Source: Candidatus Scalindua sediminis (GTDB lineage Bacteria; Planctomycetota; Brocadiia; Brocadiales; Scalinduaceae). From it: a DNA stretch of 64,000 nucleotides. Both the position numbers and the translations under genes were made by a program. Location: NCBI GenBank assembly GCA_008636105.1, contig VSDH01000008.1, positions 1-64,000 on the forward strand. Reading direction: 5' to 3'. The notes beneath the pieces were generated by a model, which was given only the letters and a program-made list of their open reading frames with translations, had not been told where the DNA came from and made no database searches. Positions 15,367-25,700 of the stretch are shown here, piece after piece. The stretch's first letter is position 1; each line of letters opens with the position of its first letter.

Positions 15367-17466
15367 ATGTCTAATCTTTTAATAGAGATAGGAACTGAAG
15401 AGATCCCGGCTGGTTATATAGGACCCGCTCTAAAGCAGATGGAAGAACTGTTTATAGAACAGGTTAAAACCAATCGCTTAAGTTTCGAAAATATACATAC
15501 CACCGGTACGCCAAGACGTCTGGTATTATCTGCAAACGGATTACCTCAGAAACAGGAAAACATCGTACAAGAGATAAAAGGCCCTTCGGCTAAGGTTGCC
15601 CTTGATGAAAGTGGTTCGCCAACTAAAGCTGCCATTGGCTTTGCAAATTCACAAGGCGTTAATGCCAAAGATTTGAAGATAAAGGACACACCCAGGGGAA
15701 AGTATTGTTTTGCAATAAAAAAGATAGAAGGAAAGAAGGTATTCGATCTCCTCCCGGAAATTTTAACCTCCATCATAACTTCAGTTGTTTTTCCAAAGTC
15801 CATGAGATGGCAAGCCGGAAAGTTCTATTTTGCCCGTCCTATACGTTCAATCCTGGCATTGTTAGACAAAGACGTCATCAATTTAGAATTGAATGGGATA
15901 AAGGCCGATCGCAAAGTAAGCGGCCATCAATTCCTTTCTGACAAGGACATAAACCTAAAAAAAGCTGATTACAATACTTACAAAGAAACGTTAAGAAGCA
16001 AAAAGGTAATAGTAGAGATAGATGAAAGACGGAAGATTATAAGGGAAGAGATAAATACTATTCTTTCTGGTTACAGTACCGAGTTGGATGATGAAGAGCT
16101 GCTGGAAGAGGTAACAAATCTTGTTGAGTACCCGGGTGCCGTAAAATGTAGCTTTGATAAAGAGTATTTAAATATACCAGCGGAAATTATTGAGACTGCC
16201 ATGAAGGATCATCAGAGATATTTTCCAGTAAAAGATAAGAATGGCAAATTGTTACCCGAGTTTATTGTGATTACTGATCGGGGATCTAATGATAGCGAAG
16301 TTTCTCGAAAAGGGAATGAGCGTGTCTTGAGAGCCAGGCTTGCCGATGCAAAATTTTTCTGGGATAAGGATAGAAAGGTATCCCTTAATGAAAGAGTTAG
16401 TGATTTAGAAGGACTTGTATTTCACGAAAATATCGGGAGTTATTTGAATAGAGAAGAAAGAATTGGCGAATTGGCGAATTTCATCTCAAAAATGCTAAAT
16501 CTTTCTCCTGAAAAGTTGAAATTAGTTAAACGCGCATCCAGATTGTGCAAAGCAGACTTATTGACTGAAATGGTCGGGGAATTCCCGAAATTACAGGGAA
16601 TAATGGGCCGTGAATATGCACTGTTAGAAGGTGAAAATGAAGAAGTTGCCCGGTCAATAGCTGAGCATTATTCACCGCGGCATGCTACCGATGGGCTACC
16701 GGAGACAGAAGTTGGTACGGTGCTCAGCCTTGCTGATAAATTTGATATTATTGCGAGTTGTTTTTCAATAGGCCTGATCCCCACAGGCTCCCAGGACCCT
16801 TATGCACTTAGAAGACAAACACAGGGGATAGTCCGCATCTTAGAGGCCCAGGATCCTGGTATCTCTTTAAGTAAGGTGATTGAAAGGGCATTATCAAACC
16901 TGACCAACCTGTCTGCCAGCAGTGATAAAAACAAGATTGCCATTGCCAATCAAATAAAGGACTTTTTCAGAGATAGATTGAATAACTATTATCTCGATAG
17001 AGGATTTCGGTATGATATTATCGAATCGGTAATGAAGTCTGGTTTTGATAACATATCGGATTTCTTTTATAGATTAAAAATTATAACTAAAATTTCCGAG
17101 ACTCCAATCTGGCACAGTCTTGTAACCGTTGTAGAGAGGACGTTTAACATAGGGAAGAATTGTACGATCCACGGTGAAGTAAATGAAAGTTTATTAAAGG
17201 AGGAAGAGGAACGCAAGCTATGGACCGTTTATAAAGAGGAAAGGGAAAAACTACTTGGATATGTTCAGCCAAGAAGGTATGAGGAACTATCGATTCTGTA
17301 TAATGATGTATTTGCAGAACCAGTACATGTGTTTTTTGATAAGGTTTTTGTAAATGTTGAAGACGAAAAAATACGAAACAACAGACTCTTATTAGTTAGA
17401 AAGATTAACGAACTATACGTTGAAAATATTGCGAACCTTTCATATATTGTAGAGCGTGATGGATAA
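15367..17466 (+). CDS. glyS: glycine--tRNA ligase beta subunit
   Basis: About 699 residues from ATG 15367 (MSNLLIEIGTEEIPAGY), the family's N-terminal signature. The internal HD-like region shows MKDHQRYFP and DLLTEMVGEFPKLQGIMGREYA, and the C-terminal anticodon-binding domain is present. It forms the alpha2-beta2 bacterial glycyl-tRNA synthetase and charges tRNA-Gly. A GTG start nine bases upstream is possible. The catalytic alpha subunit gene glyQ is usually adjacent but is not in this window. The gene overlaps the following recombinase gene by 11 bases. Confidence 0.96.
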   Translation: MSNLLIEIGTEEIPAGYIGPALKQMEELFIEQVKTNRLSFENIHTTGTPRRLVLSANGLPQKQENIVQEIKGPSAKVALDESGSPTKAAIGFANSQGVNAKDLKIKDTPRGKYCFAIKKIEGKKVFDLLPEILTSIITSVVFPKSMRWQAGKFYFARPIRSILALLDKDVINLELNGIKADRKVSGHQFLSDKDINLKKADYNTYKETLRSKKVIVEIDERRKIIREEINTILSGYSTELDDEELLEEVTNLVEYPGAVKCSFDKEYLNIPAEIIETAMKDHQRYFPVKDKNGKLLPEFIVITDRGSNDSEVSRKGNERVLRARLADAKFFWDKDRKVSLNERVSDLEGLVFHENIGSYLNREERIGELANFISKMLNLSPEKLKLVKRASRLCKADLLTEMVGEFPKLQGIMGREYALLEGENEEVARSIAEHYSPRHATDGLPETEVGTVLSLADKFDIIASCFSIGLIPTGSQDPYALRRQTQGIVRILEAQDPGISLSKVIERALSNLTNLSASSDKNKIAIANQIKDFFRDRLNNYYLDRGFRYDIIESVMKSGFDNISDFFYRLKIITKISETPIWHSLVTVVERTFNIGKNCTIHGEVNESLLKEEEERKLWTVYKEEREKLLGYVQPRRYEELSILYNDVFAEPVHVFFDKVFVNVEDEKIRNNRLLLVRKINELYVENIANLSYIVERDG

Positions 17467-18379
17467 AGAACTTACACGCCCGAACGACGTAGCCGGGCAA
17501 GTTGAATCATTTTTGAATTATCTTATTGTTGAATGTGGTCTTTCTGATAATACCATTAAGGCTTATAAGAGCGATCTGCACAATTTTTCAGAATTTTTGG
17601 AGGATAGAGGTATCAAACGATTTCAGGATCTTCGTGCAAGTATGATAATAGATTACATAGAATGGGGGAAAAAGGAAAAGAGACTTTCGGAAAACTCAAT
17701 CTCAAGAGGTCTTGTCACAATGAAGATGTTCTATAAATACATGGTTATGGAAGGAAAGATTTCCAAAAATCCAATGTCATCTATCAGTTCACTTAAGCTC
17801 CAGAAACGTCTGCCGGAGGTTCTTCATTACAAAGCCGTAGAAAAAATGTTACAAACACCCAATTGTAATGAGAAGCTCGGGATACGAGATAAGGCAATCC
17901 TGGAGCTTATGTATGCGACAGGTGCAAGGGTTTCTGAGGTTGCATCCGTAAAGGTCAGCTGGGTAAGCTTAGATTATGGTTATATTAGATGCCAGGGCAA
18001 GGGTTCTAAACAACGTTTAGTACCTATAGGTGCTAAGGCTATTAACTCTGTAAAAAAATACCTGGAAGAGGTGCGTCCATCACTTATTAAAGGCAAAGAT
18101 GACGAAACCTTATTTTTATCAAGAACAGGTAAGAAGTTAAGACGTGAAAACATATGGGAATTAGTGAAAAAGTATGCCGACAGGGCGGAGATTCAGCCAA
18201 ATATTTCTCCACATACATTAAGGCATTCGTTTGCAACACATCTGCTTGAAGGGGGTGCTGATCTGCGTTCAGTTCAGGAAATGCTCGGACATGTTAATAT
18301 ATCCACGACACAAATTTATACACACATAGACAGAAAGCGTCTAAAATCCATACACCAGAAATATCATCCAAGGGCATAA
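17456..18379 (+). CDS. tyrosine recombinase XerC/XerD
   Basis: A 307-residue site-specific recombinase with an N-terminal SAM-like core-binding domain (residues 13-105) and a C-terminal catalytic domain. All catalytic residues are visible: Arg158 (TGARVSEV), Lys182 (GKGSKQR), His253 and Arg256 (HTLRHSFATHLL), His279 (MLGHVNIS) and Tyr288 (TQIYTH). Size and motifs match the chromosomal XerC/XerD resolvases acting at dif, not phage integrases. Its start overlaps glyS, which suggests a stable housekeeping operon. I cannot tell XerC from XerD by eye. Confidence 0.92.
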   Translation: MMDKELTRPNDVAGQVESFLNYLIVECGLSDNTIKAYKSDLHNFSEFLEDRGIKRFQDLRASMIIDYIEWGKKEKRLSENSISRGLVTMKMFYKYMVMEGKISKNPMSSISSLKLQKRLPEVLHYKAVEKMLQTPNCNEKLGIRDKAILELMYATGARVSEVASVKVSWVSLDYGYIRCQGKGSKQRLVPIGAKAINSVKKYLEEVRPSLIKGKDDETLFLSRTGKKLRRENIWELVKKYADRAEIQPNISPHTLRHSFATHLLEGGADLRSVQEMLGHVNISTTQIYTHIDRKRLKSIHQKYHPRA

Positions 18380-18417
18380 TAAAAAGGCTTTTGGCTCAAT
18401 TCATCAACTTGTATAAG

Positions 18418-20004
18418 TTATTCTCCCTGGATAATATCTATGACCTGTTCCTTACGGTGTTCCATTATTTCCCTTGTCTTTCCTTCTAAGTTCAATCGTA
18501 GTAATGGCTCGGTATTTGATTTTCTCACGTTAAACCACCAGTCCTTATACTCAATGGTGATACCGTCCAGATAATCGACCTTGCCATCTTTAAAATGTTC
18601 AGCAATTTGCTTTATTTTCTCATCCTTATCCTCTACTTCGAAGTTAATCTCGCCAGTTGCATGATACCTCTTTAAGGGCGCAATCAAATTAGACATAGGA
18701 ACATTTTTACGACTCAAGATATTCAAGACTTCTATCAGGGCAATTACTCCTGAATCAGCATAGTAATTTTCTTTAAAGTAGTAGTGCCCGGATAATTCTC
18801 CACCGAAGACGGCATTTTTTTCTCTCATAGTGGCCTTTATATTGGAATGGCCGACCATTTCTCTGTAAGGGTTTCCACCCGCTTTCCTGATCTCTTCAGG
18901 TACAACCCAGCTTGATCTTAGATCGTATACGATTGTACTTCCTTTTTCCTTTTGCAAAAGTTCTTTTGCGATTACGGCCGTAATTATATCACATCCTATT
19001 ACTTGGCTATTTTCATCAACAAAAACGCATCTATCTGCATCACCGTCAAAGGCTACCCCCAGATGACTTCTAGTCTGACGTACCATTTCTCGTAAATCCC
19101 GTAAGTTTTTTTTCTCCAAAGGATTAGGTTCGTGGTTAGGAAAGGTACCATCAAGGTTGAAAAATAATGGTATAAGCTCACACGGCAGGTGTTCAAAGAT
19201 AATTGGAATCATCTTCCCCGCCATTCCATTTCCAGCATCAATAACAACTCTTAATGGCCTGATATTAGTGGCAAAATTAAGGACGTGTCTTCTATAATCG
19301 TCAAGTACATTCTTCTCTATAACCTTACCAGGTTGTTCATAAGTAGGCAACATAGTTTGACTTGCGATTTCTGCAATTTCAGACAGGCCTGTGTCAAAGC
19401 TTATGGGCATAGCTTTTTCATGACATAGCTTAAATCCGTTGTATTCCGACGGGTTGTGCGATGCAGTTACTGTAATACCTGCATCGTAGTTATAATGCCC
19501 TACTGCGAAATAGGTAACATCTGTAGCTACCTCTCCTATATCAATTACATCAATCCCTGCCTTTGTTATGCCCTTTATTAAGGATCTGGCCAGCGAATTA
19601 GACGAGGGCCTGACATCTCTGGCTACCACTATATTTCTAACGTCATCTTTTATACTTTTTAAAAATTGCGCTGTTGCCATTCCTATTTTTTCAGAGGTAT
19701 ATTCGTCTAATTCTACTGAATATATGCCTCGTATATCATAACTTTTAAATATTTTACGATTAATTAATTTGTCTTTGGTTGAATATAATTCCACAACTTT
19801 CCTTGATTTGTTGTTTCCTGGGTTTGATGGCTCAACACTATTTTCTTCCTCTAGTCCCGATGAAACAGCGATAATCTCTGTTCTATAATGACATACAGGA
19901 CATTTTGGGTAAAGAGCTCTTTGACGGCCTTTACAAACGGATATGCTAATATCGTACATATCTCCTGGACATCGGTATTTTGTTTTTACTGTAACATTTG
20001 ACAT
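18418..20004 (-). CDS. phosphomannomutase/phosphoglucomutase with N-terminal zinc ribbon
   Basis: A 528-residue alpha-D-phosphohexomutase. Residues 85-528 hold the four family domains: KSYDIRGIY, the phosphoserine loop TASHNPSEYNGFK (Ser182), the metal loop FDGDADRC and the C-terminal phosphate-binding RKSNTEPLLRLNLE. The enzyme interconverts hexose 6- and 1-phosphates for polysaccharide and nucleotide-sugar synthesis. Unusual is the N-terminal extension with four cysteines (Cys12, 24, 35, 38; CPVCHYRTE), which looks like a zinc ribbon, followed by a 40-residue linker. It converges with the Xer gene, only about 38 bp apart with no obvious strong terminator hairpin between. Confidence 0.93.
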   Translation of the reverse strand: MSNVTVKTKYRCPGDMYDISISVCKGRQRALYPKCPVCHYRTEIIAVSSGLEEENSVEPSNPGNNKSRKVVELYSTKDKLINRKIFKSYDIRGIYSVELDEYTSEKIGMATAQFLKSIKDDVRNIVVARDVRPSSNSLARSLIKGITKAGIDVIDIGEVATDVTYFAVGHYNYDAGITVTASHNPSEYNGFKLCHEKAMPISFDTGLSEIAEIASQTMLPTYEQPGKVIEKNVLDDYRRHVLNFATNIRPLRVVIDAGNGMAGKMIPIIFEHLPCELIPLFFNLDGTFPNHEPNPLEKKNLRDLREMVRQTRSHLGVAFDGDADRCVFVDENSQVIGCDIITAVIAKELLQKEKGSTIVYDLRSSWVVPEEIRKAGGNPYREMVGHSNIKATMREKNAVFGGELSGHYYFKENYYADSGVIALIEVLNILSRKNVPMSNLIAPLKRYHATGEINFEVEDKDEKIKQIAEHFKDGKVDYLDGITIEYKDWWFNVRKSNTEPLLRLNLEGKTREIMEHRKEQVIDIIQGE

Positions 20005-20774
20005 AACGTTAATTGAATTATAATAAATAATCTCTGATCAGTATCAATGATAAAGTAACAGCGGGAATATGTAAAGTAAAATTGGAAGAATAGATTTATT
20101 TTTTTGCAAAATACAGGTTTTCCACATTAATTAAAATCTAACTTTGTCAACAAAATATTTATATGACAAACAAACTTGTTGTTTTTAACGACATTTTTAT
20201 TACTTTTTGCTTATTGACATATCAAGTGTTTATCTTGGCAAATATTGATAATCTCCTAGTAAAGGGCTAAATTCAGACTTCACATATATGCGAAAGACGT
20301 GAATATTTTTTTAATTATAAATTTTAACACTTTTTAAAAATCCACAACTTTTCCACATGTTATACACAAAAGAAAAATACAAAAATTAAAGATAGTACCA
20401 CATAAAATTCTAAAGATAATTTGTGCAACCAGCTAATTATTAATAGCTTAGAGAATGTGATTTTAAAATGTTTTTACATGAATCCTGTAACAAATCATTC
20501 TCCAATATAAAAAGTGTTTAAGAGAAATATTATTTTTCTTTTTTTCTTTACAGGTTGAAAGTTCAATCTTGTTGCTATAAAAAGTTTTATGAATTTGAAA
20601 TGTTGTGCCAAATCCATTTTCAAAAAATATTATCTTTTTAATTTGACAGTAAAAAGGTTTTTGCTAACATTCGCACGCAAAGAATAATTTATTGTAAACT
20701 ACTCAACTAAAGACCTAACCCAATTATATTACGAATTTGTTCTTTTCAATATATTATTCTTTAACACATCTCTC
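20005..20774. other. candidate chromosomal replication origin (oriC)
   Basis: A 770-bp very AT-rich gap immediately upstream of dnaA with no gene. DnaA-box-like nonamers matching TTWTNCACA occur at 20118-20126 (TTTTCCACA), 20349-20357 (TTTTCCACA) and 20360-20368 (TTATACACA); a weaker AAATCCACA lies at 20338-20346. The last three form a tight cluster. AT-rich stretches that could unwind surround them. Position next to dnaA plus clustered boxes is the usual signature of a bacterial origin. The dnaA promoter must also lie here. Confidence 0.75.
20349..20368 (+). promoter_or_regulatory. paired DnaA-box-like sites
   Basis: TTTTCCACA and TTATACACA lie two bases apart in the same orientation, about 410 bp upstream of dnaA. 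Both fit the relaxed DnaA box TTWTNCACA. They may serve origin function and dnaA autoregulation. Confidence 0.7.
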
Positions 20775-22130
20775 ATGAAGCATTCCAAAGTGGATAGACA
20801 CCCGGATGTTTGGGAAAATGTTCTCGGTGAAATCGAGGGCAAAGTTGGCATACGCCAGTACAATTTATGGTTCAAAAACACACGATTAATTTCCTTCAGC
20901 AACAAATCTGTACATATTGGCGTGCCGAATCTATTCATCCAGACAAAAATTCGTGAACATTTTGAACCATTGATAAAAGATTCCATAAATATTGTTACAA
21001 AGATTAAACCTTCCATAAATTTTCTTGTAGAGGACGACATAACTTTTGAAAAAAGCCACAATGAAACGACTAAGGGTATCAAAACCAAGAAATCATCAAA
21101 CCAAAGCCCTGTCAGTACAAATAACAGGCAATTACTACTGGAAAATTTTGTTGTTGGCGATTGCAATAGATTGGCATATGCCGCTGCGCTTGAAATTTCC
21201 AAGCCCGGACCTACGGCATTCAATACCCTCTTTATACATGGAGCCATTGGAGTAGGTAAAACACACCTTCTTCAAGGTATTTTCAATCGGCTGATGGCTG
21301 AAGCAAGTACCGTACGTGCCGTATATATGCCTGCAGAGAGCTGGACAAATGATTTCATTTACTCTCTAAAAGGCGGTAAACTTGAATCATTCAGGAAAAA
21401 ATACAGAGATATTGACACATTCCTCGTTGACGATGTTCATTTCTTTTCTAACAAGAAGGGTGTTCAAGAAGAACTCATTCATACCTTTAACACCTTGAAC
21501 AATCTATCAAAAAGAATAGTGTTTGCAAGTGACGCACATCCCAGATTAATGGACCAACTTAAAGAAAGCCTTGCCAGCAGATTTATGTCTGGAATGATTG
21601 CAAAGATTGGACGCCCAAGTCACAACACTGCATTACAGATATTGCAATCAAAAGTCGCAAAGACGAGAAAGAAGCTCCCTGGAAATGTCCTTGAATTTAT
21701 TTCCAAAAAGTTCAATGAAAACGTGAGGTCAATGGAAAGCGCATTAACTACAGTATTGGCTTATGCAAACATAAATAAAGTTAAAATCAATTTGCAATTG
21801 GCCTGTGACGTCTTGAGTGAACTACACCCTAATGAAGAAAGAAACATTACGATGAAAGATATAGAAGAGGCAGTAATTAAACACTGTAATGTTTCTCGTG
21901 AGAATATTCATTCTGTAAACAAATCAAGAAGCGTTGCACTCTGTCGTCAACTCTGCATGTATATAGCAAAAAAGCTTACCCATGCTTCATATCAGGAAAT
22001 AGGACAATATTTCGGAAACAAAAGACATACAACCGCTATTTTTGCAATAAACAAGGTAAAAGAAAAGATAAAAAACGACGTTGAATTCCGTTATCTCGCA
22101 GAAAGCTTGATTAGAAAAATAAGAGATTAG
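20775..22130 (+). CDS. dnaA: chromosomal replication initiator protein DnaA
   Basis: A 451-residue initiator with all four domains. Domain I is residues 1-90 (VWENVLGEIEGKVGIRQYNLWF), and a short lysine-rich domain II follows. The AAA+ domain III has Walker A GAIGVGKTHL and Walker B FLVDDVHFF, and the C-terminal DNA-binding domain IV contains KSRSVALCRQLCMYIAKKL and FGNKRHTTAIFAINK. The last motif is the DnaA signature that contacts the DnaA box, in slightly diverged form (usual GxRDHTT; here NKRHTT). It binds oriC and opens the duplex. The PilZ gene follows 16 bp downstream. Confidence 0.97.
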   Translation: MKHSKVDRHPDVWENVLGEIEGKVGIRQYNLWFKNTRLISFSNKSVHIGVPNLFIQTKIREHFEPLIKDSINIVTKIKPSINFLVEDDITFEKSHNETTKGIKTKKSSNQSPVSTNNRQLLLENFVVGDCNRLAYAAALEISKPGPTAFNTLFIHGAIGVGKTHLLQGIFNRLMAEASTVRAVYMPAESWTNDFIYSLKGGKLESFRKKYRDIDTFLVDDVHFFSNKKGVQEELIHTFNTLNNLSKRIVFASDAHPRLMDQLKESLASRFMSGMIAKIGRPSHNTALQILQSKVAKTRKKLPGNVLEFISKKFNENVRSMESALTTVLAYANINKVKINLQLACDVLSELHPNEERNITMKDIEEAVIKHCNVSRENIHSVNKSRSVALCRQLCMYIAKKLTHASYQEIGQYFGNKRHTTAIFAINKVKEKIKNDVEFRYLAESLIRKIRD

Positions 22131-22146
22131 TTTTTCATCGTAAACC

Positions 22147-22581
22147 ATGATAGACCAGTTAAAAGGAACTGAAAAGCGATTTGATAAAAGGTTAGAAATC
22201 TCACTACCAATAAGGTTACTTGACGGCGAAGTTATATCAAAGAATATCAGTCCTGGTGGTATTTATTTTGAAGTAATATCAGATGATATCGAAAAGTATT
22301 CTCCGGGAAAAATAATCACGATTGAAATAACCGCAAGTACTTCTACGCACGAGATATCCAACCAGATAATCAAGCTTACGGGAATTGGAGTGATAACCAG
22401 GATAGATAAACTATTTTCTGACCCCGCCTGCTTTCTTGCACCGTGGCGGCACGCTGCGAAAGCAAGAAGGCGGGGTGAAAAATTGGGCGTGGCTTTGAAG
22501 TTCAGTAACAAACTCGAACTATCACTGAAAAACGCGAGTTATTACAACAGATCAAAACACTCGGTAGCAAATCCAGAGTAA
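22147..22581 (+). CDS. PilZ domain protein carrying an in-frame repeat insertion
   Basis: A 144-residue PilZ protein, the cyclic-di-GMP-binding fold. RFDKRLEISLPIRL supplies the RxxxR motif and NISPGGIYFE the (D/N)xSxxG motif. Residues 92-110 (DPACFLAPWRHAAKARRRG) are encoded by a 54-bp GC-rich palindromic repeat (22422-22475) that also occurs between genes, for example at 7250-7303. Removing it restores a normal PilZ strand order (GVITRIDKLFS...EKLGVALKF). Because 54 bp is a multiple of three, the frame is kept. Probable effector of c-di-GMP signalling; target unknown. Confidence 0.88.
   Translation: MIDQLKGTEKRFDKRLEISLPIRLLDGEVISKNISPGGIYFEVISDDIEKYSPGKIITIEITASTSTHEISNQIIKLTGIGVITRIDKLFSDPACFLAPWRHAAKARRRGEKLGVALKFSNKLELSLKNASYYNRSKHSVANPE
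22422..22475. repeat. 54-bp palindromic repeat inside the PilZ coding sequence
   Basis: The repeat starts CCCCGCCTGCTTTCTTGC and ends GCAAGAAGGCGGGG, forming a long imperfect hairpin. Its complement is almost the same as 7250-7303, with differences mainly in the closing stem (CCCGCC versus CCCCAC). Compensating changes in both arms suggest that the stem is maintained. Confidence 0.85.
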
Positions 22582-22596
22582 AACCCCTTTAAATTT

Positions 22597-22616
22597 AGCA
22601 GTAAGTACTTACTGCT
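22597..22616. promoter_or_regulatory. 20-bp perfect palindrome
   Basis: AGCAGTAAGTACTTACTGCT is a perfect dyad without a loop, located 16 bases past the PilZ stop and about 140 bases past the RND transporter stop on the other strand. It may be a protein-binding site; a loopless dyad is a poor terminator. Confidence 0.5.
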
Positions 22617-22756
22617 TAATGATATATGCGTTTAACTACCTCTTTCACTAATTAAATAAATACCTTTTCTTACCAATTCATACAACCGTTTTCATTATCT
22701 AACGGTACTTTTAACCATTTTAATTTCCTATGAAGGAATAACAATGGTGGTAAATT

Positions 22757-25700
22757 TCATTCTTGTATAACAACAGGCTCTAAAGATGCTGATTCCATAT
22801 ATTTCTTCTTACGAGATATACGCATTTTGATATCCATAGCCAGGCTAAAAACTGCAGGGATCAGGAGTAGCGTAAAGATAGTAGAAACTATAAGACCACC
22901 TAATACCACGCTGCCAAGGCCACGATAAAGTTCACTTCCCGCCCCTGGAAAGACAACTAACGGCAACATGGCAAATACAGTTGTCGCTACACTCATAAAT
23001 ATTGGTCGGATACGTGTCCTTACACTCTCTATAAGTGCTTGACGGGACTCCATATTCCCATATCGCATGTTATTAAGAGTCTGGTGCACAATCAAGATAG
23101 CATTGTTTATGACAATTCCTATTAATATAACAAAACCGAGCATCGTAAGCACATCCATCGCCTGTAACGTAAACAGGTTTAAAAATGCAAGACCTACAAA
23201 GCCCCCAACAGCGGCTAAAGGGACGCTAAACATTATGACTATTGGATACAAGAATGACTCAAAAAGTGCAGCCATTAACAGATAAGCAATCAAAATAGCC
23301 AGAATAAAGTTCCATTGCAGTGCCTTACGAGCTTCTTGAAGCTTGTCAGCTGTGCCCGCCTGGTTAGCCCTATATAATCCACCCAGTAAACCACGTTCCG
23401 TCATCGGCGTAATAATCTGTGTATTAATTAGATTGATAGCTCCTTCAAGTGGCATTGTGCGTGGAGGTATTACCTGTATTACGATAGAGCGCTCTCTTTC
23501 AATGTGATCTATCTCTTCCGGCCCTTCACCTATCTGTATATCTGCCACTGTACTTAACGGTACGTAATGACCTGACGGAGTATAAATGAAAATCTGTTCT
23601 AGATCCTGAGTACGTTCAATATATTTGCTCTGGCCAAAAATGACAAGGTCTATCTTATCACCGTGATGCCAGTAATCACCGGCATAAGCTCCATCCACAA
23701 GGGCATCAGTAATATATCCAATGTCAGCAGCCGTTAGCCCCAGGTCTGCTGCATGTTCCCATAGCGGTCTGACCTGCAATTCTGGACTTCCGAGCTCAAG
23801 GCTGGGTACAGGACGGGCTTGTGTACCAGGAGGAAATACCTTCCTCACCTGACCGAATACCTGTGCACCGAGATATACTAAACGATTCAAATCCGGCCCG
23901 GTAAGTTCAATATCTATTGTACGGCCACCACTCAATGTCCGTTCAAACAAGCTTGCCTGCTGAACTATCGTAATCATCCCGGGAACCTTGGCACACACTC
24001 GTTGAAGAACAGGAATAAGTTCTGCAATTCTTTCAGGTTCATCTGATATTATACCCATAAAGACAGACCTTCCACGAGAAACATAAAATCCATGTTTAAT
24101 AGGAGGTCCATCTAACATTTCTGCCTCTTTCGTTCCCTTTTTGGCAAGCCAATAAGGACTCAGCTCCTTTTCCAGAATCAGCCCGACGGCCCTTTGTTCT
24201 TCCATACTATAGCCAGGTGGAGGTAACATAATAGCTATAATCATATTACGATTGCCTTCCGGCAAGTATTCCATCTCTGGTATCATCCACCAGGTAAGAA
24301 ATATTGATACAATTATCAAGGCAAGAATCGTTACCAATCGTCTTTTTAAGCTATTTGTCAAATAATCTACAATTCTTACAATCGTATTAGTTAAATAGCG
24401 TCCAAATGAAACCAGCTGACCGCCACTGCTTAAGAAACCTTCATGTTTAGCGCCTTCACTCTTCTTCCCGCGAGAAAGAATCCTGGCAGCTGCAGTCGGT
24501 ATCACCGTAACAGCGACAATGAGTGAGAGGCCTACAGCAAAGCTTATGGCTATTGCTATGTCCCTGAATAATTGTCCAACTTCCTGTTCAACGAGGATTA
24601 CGGGAATAAAGACTCCTATGGTAGTCAGTGTAGACGCTAGTACTGCACCCCAGACTTCTGTAGTCCCTTTGTAAGCAGCCTGAAATGGATTCTCTCCAGA
24701 CTGCCAATGACGGTAAATATTTTCTAAGACTACGATGGCGCTATCAACCACCATACCTACCGCAAAGGCTATCCCTGCCAGACTAACCACATTGAGTGTA
24801 CGGCCCAGGAGTGTAACCATAAGAAATGTACCTATAGCACTGATGGGTATAGCAAGGCCTATTACCAAGGTACTGCGCCAACTTCTGAGAAATAATAAAA
24901 GTACGATGATTGCCAGAATACCACCGACTACAACATTCTGCCGAACCAGACCTATTGATGATTTTATGTATTCGGTCTCGTCGTAGACTTGCTCCAACTC
25001 CAAGCCTCTATCTTTCAATAAATTTTCATTTAATTCACGAGTTGCCTCTCTCAAACCTTTCATAACCGTTAGGACATTAGCACCAACCTCCCTCTGAGCA
25101 TTCACGGCAATGGAGGCTTCATTTTTTTGCCTGACAAATGCCTGGAGTTTTTTGTACCCCAGTTGTACTTTAGCTATATCCCTTATATAAACTGGAATAT
25201 CATCTCGTCTGGCAATGACCAGATCCCCTACTTCTTCAATGGACTTAAACTGTCCTAAGGTTCTCACTACAAATCTGTTCTTACCCTCATCTATGTCTCC
25301 GCCACTTATATTTATGTTAGTAGAAATGAGAGCTCTGCGAACATCCATAATCGTTAATTGGCGACTTGCCAGTGCATGCGGGTTTATGACAACCTGCATC
25401 TCTCGCTCAGCGCCTCCAAAGATATTACTATTGGCAACACCAGGGACCCTCTCAAACCTTGATTCAATATAATCTTCTGCGAAATCTCTCATGTCATGAA
25501 TATTGATATTTGTTCCCGGAAGAGTTCGCAGTGTAAACCAGGCGATGGGCCGGTCACCAGTATTTACTGCAGTTATAACTGGCTCATCCACATTCTCTGG
25601 ATACTCCCGCACCTGTTCAAGTTTGTTGGCTACATCCAGAAGGGCAATATTTTTATCTACTCCAACCTGAAATTCGAGTAATATCTGCCCGCGGCTATTG

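Noticed and set aside
17456-18379. Tyrosine recombinase as integrase of the hisF-end element
   Set aside because: It is 11 kb away, Xer-sized, and translationally coupled to glyS, so it is a housekeeping gene.
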